Origin: Candidatus Bipolaricaulota bacterium
Lineage (GTDB): Bacteria; Bipolaricaulota; Bipolaricaulia; Bipolaricaulales; Bipolaricaulaceae
Direction: 5' to 3'
Length of the DNA stretch: 7,273 nucleotides
Assembly: GCA_021129895.1 (NCBI GenBank)
Contig: JAJOKL010000098.1
Location: 4,587 to 11,859, forward strand
The first letter of the stretch is position 1, and each line of letters starts with the position of its first letter. The notes under the pieces are model-generated. The model had not been told where the DNA came from and did not search any database. It saw nothing but the letters and a program-made list of their open reading frames with translations. A program made the translations under genes and the position numbers. This document shows, piece by piece, positions 1 to 5,406 of the stretch.

Positions 1-35
1 CTCCTGAAGAAGGGTAACCGCCACCGGGGAGGGGG

Positions 36-869
36 TCAAACCCTATCTCTTACGAAGTCCATGTAGGTCCGATCGAGGTTCACCCGGTGCAACTGCCCAG
101 CCAGGCCCGCCAGGGCGTCCTCGGGGATGCCGAACTCGGAAAGCGGGATGTTCAGGATCTCCCGGCGGGTCGCTCCTCTGGCCAGGGCGGCGGCCACCGC
201 CTCGGCCAGCCGCTCCAGGTAACGGATGTTGGCCTCGATCCCGTCCCGGGCCACCTCCCCGGATAGGACCAGCTCGTGCCCCATGACGATGGCCTCCCCG
301 TCCCAGCGGGAAAGGAGCCCCCGCAGGGTAGCCAGGAGCTCCTTCCTGTCCCCGGAGATCAGGTACGGAACCGGGATCACCGTGTCCCCGCAGATCCAAA
401 CCTTCTCCTTGGGGAGCTCCAGGATGAGGCCGTCCGGGGAGTGGCCGGGGGCGTGGCGGAACACGAGCCCCCTGCCCAGCTCCGGGGCCAGCTCCCGGGA
501 GAAGGTGATATTGGGCGGGCGTAGGGGCGGTGGACGGTACCCGGGCAGAACCCGGGCGAAGTACTCCGCCTCGCTGGGGGCAGACCTCCCCCAACACGCC
601 CAGAACTCCCGCTGGGCGATCACCAGGGCCTCCGGGAAGTGGGCCATCCCGTAGGCGTGATCCCCGTGGGCGTGGGTGATGGCAAGCCACGCGATCTCCA
701 GCCCCTTGCCTCGTGCGAAGGCCCTAATTCCCTCGGCCTCCTCGCGGAACATGGGCGGGTCCACAAGTAAGGCCTCTCCTCCCAGGGACACCAGGGCCGC
801 CTGCTGGCCCGCGAACCCGCGGGAGCGGAAGACCCAGACCCCTGCCGCTATTTCCCGTGCTTCGACCAC
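36..869 (-). CDS. Metallo-beta-lactamase-fold hydrolase
   Basis: A 277-residue protein if started at the GTG at 869. The frame stays open upstream to 1031, but those 54 residues are P/H/R/G-rich, have no domain character and overlie the neighbouring membrane-protein gene. The recognisable fold begins at VVEAREIAAGVWVF, so I prefer the GTG. The full metal-ligand set of the family is visible: THAHGDH (H66, H68, D70, H71), H143 in PGHSPDG, D162 in CGDT and H198 in MGHE. Such enzymes bind one or two metal ions, usually zinc, and hydrolyse substrates from thioesters to lactones and phosphodiesters; glyoxalase II-like members share this ligand order. No signal peptide is seen, so it is probably cytoplasmic. 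The substrate cannot be read from the sequence. The start overlaps the upstream gene by 22 nt, which suggests translational coupling. The Shine-Dalgarno is weak. Family assignment is firm; specificity is unknown. Confidence 0.9.
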   Translation of the reverse strand: MVEAREIAAGVWVFRSRGFAGQQAALVSLGGEALLVDPPMFREEAEGIRAFARGKGLEIAWLAITHAHGDHAYGMAHFPEALVIAQREFWACWGRSAPSEAEYFARVLPGYRPPPLRPPNITFSRELAPELGRGLVFRHAPGHSPDGLILELPKEKVWICGDTVIPVPYLISGDRKELLATLRGLLSRWDGEAIVMGHELVLSGEVARDGIEANIRYLERLAEAVAAALARGATRREILNIPLSEFGIPEDALAGLAGQLHRVNLDRTYMDFVRDRV

Positions 870-1048
870 CGGCCGCTCAGCCTGCGTGCCCGCCAGAAGG
901 CCAGGCTCAAAAGCGCCACCCCGATGACGATGAGGATGGCGCTCACCGAGGTGGGTGGGGTCTTGATGAGGAAGCCGATCACCAGGCCCACTAAGGCCGC
1001 CCCCAGGGCCAAGACGATGCTGTATGCCCAAAACGAAAAGGCACCCAT
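848..1048 (-). CDS. Small two-helix membrane protein
   Basis: This 66-residue protein has two hydrophobic segments, about residues 7-29 and 34-52, joined by a short KTPPTS loop. The tail is strongly basic (RARR, then RWSKHGK). By the positive-inside rule both termini should be cytoplasmic, forming a helical hairpin in the inner membrane. The ATG lies 39 nt after the adenine deaminase stop, and the 3' end overlaps the start of the hydrolase gene by 22 nt, so it appears to be the middle gene of a minus-strand operon. No Shine-Dalgarno is evident before the ATG. I do not recognise the family. The hydrophobic pattern and sensible spacing argue for a real gene, and they also show that the long upstream extension of the hydrolase frame is not translated. 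Confidence 0.7.
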   Translation of the reverse strand: MGAFSFWAYSIVLALGAALVGLVIGFLIKTPPTSVSAILIVIGVALLSLAFWRARRLSGRWSKHGK

Positions 1049-1057
1049 AGCGCGGCT

Positions 1058-1086
1058 AGTTTACCGGCCACGGTCCGGGGAGTGAA
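1058..1086 (-). promoter_or_regulatory. Putative sigma70-type promoter for the membrane protein/hydrolase pair
   Basis: On the minus strand TTCACT (1086-1081) and TAAACT (1063-1058) are separated by exactly 17 nt, each matching 4 of 6 consensus bases. Transcription would begin close to the ATG at 1048, giving a nearly leaderless message, consistent with the lack of a Shine-Dalgarno there. The -35 element lies just past the ade stop codon. Such matches arise by chance, so this is tentative. Confidence 0.3.
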
Positions 1087-1087
1087 A

Positions 1088-2797
1088 TCAGCCGGTGAAC
1101 AAGGGCACGTGGCGGAACTTCCCCACGTCCACCAGGCCCCGGTCGGTGAGCTTGAGCGCCGGGATCACCGGCAGGGTCAAGAAGGAAAGCTGCATGAACG
1201 GATCAGGGAGCGTACAGCCGAGCTCCTGAGCGGCCTGCACGAGCTCCCTCCCGGCCCGGGCCACCTCCGCGAGCGGACGGTCCGACATCAGGCCGGCGAT
1301 GGGCAAGGGAAGCTCGGCCAGCACCTCCCCTTCCGCCACGGCCACCTGCCCTCCGCCCAGGCGCACCAGGGCCGCCACCGCCGCGTGCATGTCCGCATCG
1401 CTCGCCCCCACCACCACGATGTTGTGGGAATCATGGGCCACACTGGAGGCCAGTGCCCCCGTCCTGAGGCCAAACCCTTTGACCAAGCCCAGCCCCACGT
1501 TCCCCGTCCCCCGGTGCCGCTCCACCACCGCCAGCTTGAGCACGTCCCTTTCCGGGTCGGCCACTACCTCGCCCCCTTCCACCCGGGGCGGAAGCAGCAG
1601 TTCCTCGGTCACCACCTGCCCGGGGACGACGCCGATCACCCGCGCCACCCCCTCCCCGGCGGGGATGCGGAACGAAAGCCTTTCTAGATCCACGTTTACG
1701 GTTCCGCGTACTCCCGCGGGGTCTGCCTGGGGGAGGTCCACGGTCAGCTTCCCCCCCTCGGCGACGAGCCTTCCCCCGACGTACACCCGCTCCACCTCCA
1801 CCCGCTCCGGATCCGCAAGCACCAGGAGGTCGGCGAGGTACCCCGGGGCGATGGCCCCCAGGTCGGAAAGCCCGTAGGCACGGGCGGCATGCAGGGTGGC
1901 GGAACAAAACGCAAGCTCGGGGGCGATACCCCCGGCGATGGCTTTCCTCAAGACGTCGTCCATGTGTCCTTCGGAAAGCAGGGTTTCCGGGTGGCGGTCG
2001 TCGGTGCAGAAGTGCAGGAAGGGGGCAGTGCGCCAGGAAAGGAGGGGAAGCAGGGCGGCCAGGTTCCTGGCGGTGGTCCCCTCCCGGATCAGGACGTGCA
2101 TGCCGGCGGAGAGCTTCCCGGCCGCCTCGGCGGGGTCGGTGCACTCGTGGTCGGTCCTGGGGCCGGCCAGGACGTAGGCCCACAGGGCAGGGCCGGAGAG
2201 CCCGGGGGCGTGGCCGTCGATGGGTTTCCCCTGCGCTGCGGCGAGCTTGGCCCACACCTCCGGGACCCCCCCCACCACCCCCGGGAAGTTCATCATCTCC
2301 CCCAGCCCCAATACCCGCTTCCAGGACAGGACTTCGGTGATTTCGCGGGCGGAGAGCTCCGCCCCTGCCGTCTCCAGGGGACTGGCCGGGACGCAGGAAG
2401 GTGCCATGAAAAAGACGCGCAGGGGAAGCCCTTCCGTGGCCGCCAGCATGTATCTGATCCCGGCGAGGCCCAGGACGTTGGCGATCTCGTGGGGGTCGGC
2501 GATCACGCAGGTGGTGCCCCGGGGCAGGACCGCCCGGGCGAATTCCGCCGGGGATACTTGGGAGGACTCGATGTGCACGTGGGCGTCGATGAACCCCGGC
2601 ACTAAGGTTTTTCCGGATAGGTCCGCCACTTCCCGTGCCTCGGGGGTGCCGTAGCCCACGATCCGGCCGCCAGCCACCGCCACGTCCCGGCGCACGAACT
2701 CCCCGCGGAACACGTCCAGGACGAACGCTCCCTTGAGGAGGAGATCCGCCGGGGCCTTCCCCTGTGCCACTTCACCAAGGCGTATGAGATCGTTCAC
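1088..2797 (-). CDS. ade: Adenine deaminase (adenine aminohydrolase)
   Basis: A 569-residue amidohydrolase-superfamily protein close to the usual length of bacterial adenine deaminases (about 570-590). It converts adenine to hypoxanthine and ammonia in cytoplasmic purine salvage and usually needs Mn2+ or Fe2+. Visible signatures in order: an N-terminal beta-sandwich region; GFIDAHVHIESS (H73, H75, E77), where the E-S-S ending is characteristic of this family; IADPHEIANV (D101, H103, E104); GLGEMMNFPG (E167); GHAPGLSG (H196); DHECTD (H217, E218); and FCTDDRHP (D266, D267). The C-terminal domain typical of the family follows, with VAHDSHNIVVVG. The start is a GTG at 2797. An ATG nine bases upstream runs straight into a stop, so it cannot be used. 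The gene is intact and diverges from the restriction-modification operon across an 80-nt gap. No convincing Shine-Dalgarno or purine-riboswitch fold was seen ahead of it. Confidence 0.96.
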   Translation of the reverse strand: MNDLIRLGEVAQGKAPADLLLKGAFVLDVFRGEFVRRDVAVAGGRIVGYGTPEAREVADLSGKTLVPGFIDAHVHIESSQVSPAEFARAVLPRGTTCVIADPHEIANVLGLAGIRYMLAATEGLPLRVFFMAPSCVPASPLETAGAELSAREITEVLSWKRVLGLGEMMNFPGVVGGVPEVWAKLAAAQGKPIDGHAPGLSGPALWAYVLAGPRTDHECTDPAEAAGKLSAGMHVLIREGTTARNLAALLPLLSWRTAPFLHFCTDDRHPETLLSEGHMDDVLRKAIAGGIAPELAFCSATLHAARAYGLSDLGAIAPGYLADLLVLADPERVEVERVYVGGRLVAEGGKLTVDLPQADPAGVRGTVNVDLERLSFRIPAGEGVARVIGVVPGQVVTEELLLPPRVEGGEVVADPERDVLKLAVVERHRGTGNVGLGLVKGFGLRTGALASSVAHDSHNIVVVGASDADMHAAVAALVRLGGGQVAVAEGEVLAELPLPIAGLMSDRPLAEVARAGRELVQAAQELGCTLPDPFMQLSFLTLPVIPALKLTDRGLVDVGKFRHVPLFTG

Positions 2798-2835
2798 CTT
2801 GCCATCACCGCGGCCATCTTACCCCGCAGGAGACC

Positions 2836-2865
2836 TTGCACCTAGGCTCGCCCCAGGGGTACATT
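2836..2865 (+). promoter_or_regulatory. Possible promoter of the R-M operon
   Basis: TTGCAC (2836-2841) and TACATT (2860-2865) are 18 nt apart in the divergent ade/R-M gap and would place the transcription start about 6 nt before the ATG at 2878. No Shine-Dalgarno precedes that ATG, which fits a near-leaderless transcript. The -35 match is poor (3 of 6), so this is weak evidence. Confidence 0.22.
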
Positions 2866-2877
2866 GGCATAAGAACC

Positions 2878-4746
2878 ATGGACATGCGATCGCTTTGCAA
2901 AAGCTACGTGAAGGCCCTCACGGAGACGCTTTCTCAGGGCGATGCCAGGGAGGAGTCCTGCTACCCCGCCCTCAAGGACTTCTTGGCGGCCTACGCCGCG
3001 GCTGCCGGCAAAAAAGGTGTTCAGGTGACCGTGCTCCCCAAGCCCACCGAGGCGGGAAACCCCGACTTCCGGGTGTGGGACGGCCGCCAGCACATCGTGG
3101 GCTACATCGAGGCCAAACCCGCCACCTCGGACAACCTGGAGGTGGTGGAGGAAAGCGAACAGATCCAAAGGTATCGCGGAACCTTCCCCAACCTGATCCT
3201 CACCAACTTCCTGGAGTTCCGGCTGTACCGTTATGGTAACTTGATCGCCAAGGCCCGGCTTGGGAGGCCGTTTGTGGCCACCCGCCTCCGCACCCAACCC
3301 CCGCTTGAGCAAGTCGAAGAGCTTGCAGAACTCCTGGAGCTTTTCTTCTCCTTCTCGCTGCCGAAGGCCTATTCCGCTGAGACCTTGGCGGTGGAGCTCG
3401 CCAAGCGAACTCGGTTTCTGCACGATCAAGTCGTGTTGCGGGAACTCGCCCAGGAGCAGGAACGTGGAGGTGGCCACCTGCTTGGCTTTTACCAGGCATT
3501 TCAAAAGCACCTCATCGCTGGACTCACGCCGGAGGAGTTCGCCGACCTCTATGCCCAGACCATCACCTACGGCCTGTTCGCCGCCCGGGTCCGGGCCGGG
3601 GAGGAGTTCAACCGTCGGGAGGCGTTCTACGCTATTCCATCCACCATCGGCATCTTGCGGGACCTGTTCCGGTTCATATCGCTCGAGGATCTCCCCAAGC
3701 AACTGGAGTGGATCGTGGATGACATAGCCGAGGTGCTTGCCGTGGCCGATGCGAAAGGCATCCTGCACCAGTTTTTCCATGAAGGGAAGGGCGCCGACCC
3801 CATCGTCCACTTCTACGAGACCTTTCTCGCTGTATACGACCCTGAGGAGAGGGAGCGCCGCGGGGTCTACTACACCCCGGAACCGGTGGTTTCCTACATC
3901 GTCCGCTCCCTACACCAGATCCTGAAAGAAAAGTTCGGTAAGGCTGATGGCCTTGCTTCCCCGGGGGTGACTCTGCTGGATCCGGCGGCGGGCACCATGA
4001 CCTTCGTGGCGGAGGCTGCCAAGGTAGCGGTGGAAGAGTTCGTGAAAAACTACGGGGAGGGCGGGCGGGGGGATTTCATCCGCGAGCATATTCTGGAGAA
4101 CTTCTACGCCTTCGAGCTCATGATGGCCCCTTATGCGGTGGGCCACCTCAAGATGGCTCTTATCTTGGAGGAACTGGGCTACCAGCTCGGCCCGGAGGAG
4201 CGGTTCAAGTTCTACCTCACCAACACCCTGGAGATGGAGGAGCTTGCCGAAAGCCAGCTTCCCGGGCTCGCCTCCCTGGCCGAGGAGTCGCACAAGGCCG
4301 GCGAGGTCAAACGCGAGGTCCCCATCCTGGTGATCCTCGGAAATCCCCCTTACTCGGGCCACTCGGCCAACAAGGGACCTTGGATCCGTAGCTTGATCGA
4401 GGAGTACAAACAGGTGGACGGAAAGCCCCTGGGCGAGAAGAACCCTAAGTGGTTGCAGGACGACTACGTAAAATTCCTGCGGTTCGCCGAGTGGAAGGTC
4501 GCCCAGGCCGGCCAAGGAATGGTGGGCATGATCACCAACCACTCCTACCTCGATAACCCCACCTTTCGCGGCATGCGCTGGCACCTGATGCAGACCTTCG
4601 ACGAGATCTATATCCTGGATCTACACGGGAACTCCCTCAAGAAGGAGCGCTGCCCGGACGGTTCCCCGGACCAAAACGTGTTCGACATCCAGCAAGGGGT
4701 GGCCATCGCGTTTTTCTTGAAATATGGCGATGAAAAGGGAAGTTGA
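2878..4746 (+). CDS. Type IIG/ISP-like R-M enzyme, N-terminal piece: PD-(D/E)xK nuclease and N6-adenine methyltransferase
   Basis: A 622-residue protein from the ATG at 2878; the frame also allows a TTG at 2836, but the extra residues look non-coding. An N-terminal nuclease signature, PDF (P62-D63) then YIEAKP (E78, K80), matches the PD-(D/E)xK fold. A helical connector follows, then the methyltransferase: GVYYTPEPVVSYIV (about 329-342), the AdoMet motif I DPAAGTMTF (368-376) and the catalytic motif IV NPPY (489-492). The order I then IV fits gamma-type adenine methylation. The last G of the common DPACGSG loop is replaced by M374. No helicase Walker motifs are present, unlike the long type ISP enzymes, so the layout is like single-chain type IIG. 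The protein stops after FDIQQGVAIAFFLKYGDEKG, before any target-recognition domain. That domain is found at 5403-6698. The stop codon lies inside the HEPN gene, overlapping it by 23 nt. It probably cuts and modifies DNA only together with the C-terminal piece. Confidence 0.88.
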   Translation: MDMRSLCKSYVKALTETLSQGDAREESCYPALKDFLAAYAAAAGKKGVQVTVLPKPTEAGNPDFRVWDGRQHIVGYIEAKPATSDNLEVVEESEQIQRYRGTFPNLILTNFLEFRLYRYGNLIAKARLGRPFVATRLRTQPPLEQVEELAELLELFFSFSLPKAYSAETLAVELAKRTRFLHDQVVLRELAQEQERGGGHLLGFYQAFQKHLIAGLTPEEFADLYAQTITYGLFAARVRAGEEFNRREAFYAIPSTIGILRDLFRFISLEDLPKQLEWIVDDIAEVLAVADAKGILHQFFHEGKGADPIVHFYETFLAVYDPEERERRGVYYTPEPVVSYIVRSLHQILKEKFGKADGLASPGVTLLDPAAGTMTFVAEAAKVAVEEFVKNYGEGGRGDFIREHILENFYAFELMMAPYAVGHLKMALILEELGYQLGPEERFKFYLTNTLEMEELAESQLPGLASLAEESHKAGEVKREVPILVILGNPPYSGHSANKGPWIRSLIEEYKQVDGKPLGEKNPKWLQDDYVKFLRFAEWKVAQAGQGMVGMITNHSYLDNPTFRGMRWHLMQTFDEIYILDLHGNSLKKERCPDGSPDQNVFDIQQGVAIAFFLKYGDEKGS

Positions 4747-5116
4747 AAACTGGCTGGATTCTGCACGGTATGATCTGGAGACGGCCAGTGATATGCTAGC
4801 TGCGGGCCGCTACCCATACACGGCGTTCTTCTGTCACCTGGCGGTGGAAAAGGCCCTTAAGGCGAAGGTGCAGGAGGTAACGGGGAAGACGCCTCCTAAA
4901 ATCCATGACCTGATCGCGCTTCTTAAGCTGGTCGGGCTTACCCCTCCTGCCGAGCTATTGGACTTCATCGGCAAGTTAGGCGGCGCCAGCACGGCTACTC
5001 GATATCCGGTGGACCTTTCAGAGCTTGTCAAGATGTACACTCGGGAGGTGGCCCAGGAGTACCTACGGCGGGCGGAGGAGGCGGTGAAATGGATCGCGGA
5101 ACAATTGAGGCCCTGA
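4724..5116 (+). CDS. HEPN-domain protein, partner of the adjacent MNT nucleotidyltransferase
   Basis: A 130-residue all-helical protein matching the PF05168-type HEPN fold: an N-terminal helix VENWLDSARYDLETASDML, the AFFCHLAVEKALKA helix (34-47), IHDL (60-63), and ATRYP (91-95) before a long C-terminal helix. HEPN proteins paired with MNT proteins often act as RNase toxins through an Rx4-6H motif. I find no such motif here; the only conserved-looking His residues are H38 and H61. It may therefore resemble the non-nuclease HEPN subgroup (TM0613/HI0074-like) that binds nucleotides or the partner enzyme. The start may be the ATG at 4724 or at 4730; both lie within the preceding methyltransferase gene and neither has a clear Shine-Dalgarno, so translation is probably coupled. 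Its 3' end overlaps the MNT gene by 28 nt. G+C is slightly lower than in the flanking gene (about 56% against 62% in sampled rows). Family is fairly sure; toxicity is inferred. Confidence 0.85.
   Translation: MAMKREVENWLDSARYDLETASDMLAAGRYPYTAFFCHLAVEKALKAKVQEVTGKTPPKIHDLIALLKLVGLTPPAELLDFIGKLGGASTATRYPVDLSELVKMYTREVAQEYLRRAEEAVKWIAEQLRP
5074..5081 (+). promoter_or_regulatory. Ribosome binding site of the MNT gene
   Basis: GGAGGAGG lies 7 nt before the ATG at 5089, inside the HEPN coding sequence. It supports the 5089 start and independent, efficient translation of the nucleotidyltransferase. This is a sensible arrangement if that protein is the antitoxin and must be made in excess. Confidence 0.7.
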
Positions 5117-5406
5117 GGCGGTACAGAGAAGCCCTGAAGGAGCTTGGGATCACCCCAGAAAAGGTCATCGTTTACGGCTCCCGGGCCAAAGACAAGGCCG
5201 CGGAGTACAGTGATATCGACGTGGTGGTGATCTCCCGCGATTTCGCGTCCATGAACCTGCGGGAGAGGCTGGAAATCTTGGGGATGGCCGCGGCCCGGAT
5301 CATGGAGCCCATCCAAGCCCTCGGCTACACCAAGGAGGAATTCGACGCCCTGGGTGAGGGGAGCTTTGTGGGGGACGAGGTCAAGCGGGTGGGGATCGAG
5401 GTATGA
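5089..5406 (+). CDS. Minimal nucleotidyltransferase (MNT), putative antitoxin
   Basis: A 105-residue protein of the polymerase-beta nucleotidyltransferase superfamily. It carries the defining VYGSRAK (G30, S31) followed by SDIDVVV, with the two metal-binding aspartates D42 and D44. E73 in IMEPI is a plausible third carboxylate. All catalytic elements are present, so it should be active. In characterised HEPN-MNT pairs the MNT protein neutralises the HEPN toxin by adding AMP to a tyrosine near the RNase motif. That target motif is not evident in this HEPN partner, so the modified residue, or even the antitoxin role, is uncertain. The gene overlaps HEPN by 28 nt and ends in an ATGA that starts the next gene. 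The tail (GEGSFVGDEVKRVGIEV) is short, so this is a complete minimal domain, not a truncated larger enzyme. Confidence 0.9.
   Translation: MDRGTIEALRRYREALKELGITPEKVIVYGSRAKDKAAEYSDIDVVVISRDFASMNLRERLEILGMAAARIMEPIQALGYTKEEFDALGEGSFVGDEVKRVGIEV

Larger units (their letters stand above)
4724..5406 (+). other. HEPN-MNT cassette interrupting the R-M gene
   Basis: The two genes form a self-contained module placed exactly between the methyltransferase part and the recognition part of what is normally one polypeptide. The left enzyme piece ends within the HEPN gene, and the right piece begins on the MNT stop codon (ATGA). AAGG occurs in frame at both edges (4735-4738 and 5409-5412); removing 4735-5408 would rejoin the two pieces in frame. 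No transposase, long terminal inverted repeat or clear target-site duplication is seen, so the mechanism of entry is unknown. Confidence 0.75.

Noticed and set aside
1..24. Possible start (GTG at 24, minus strand) of another gene after the hydrolase
   Set aside because: Only eight codons fit in the window and no Shine-Dalgarno is visible; not supportable.
870..1031. 54-residue N-terminal extension of the hydrolase frame
   Set aside because: Its composition is P/H/R/G-rich without fold features, and it overlies a better-supported membrane-protein gene in another frame of the same strand.
1082..2654. Long open frames on the plus strand opposite ade
   Set aside because: They are shadows of a high-G+C gene; the proteins are P/R/S/T/G-rich with no domain signal.
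2842..3810. 322-codon minus-strand open frame opposite the R-M gene
   Set aside because: It mirrors the codon pattern of the clear PD-(D/E)xK/methyltransferase frame and shows no motif of its own.
4724..5406. The split as a sequencing frameshift or pseudogene
   Set aside because: A 674-bp insertion holding two complete, motif-bearing genes with working starts cannot be a base-call error, and both enzyme pieces stay open.
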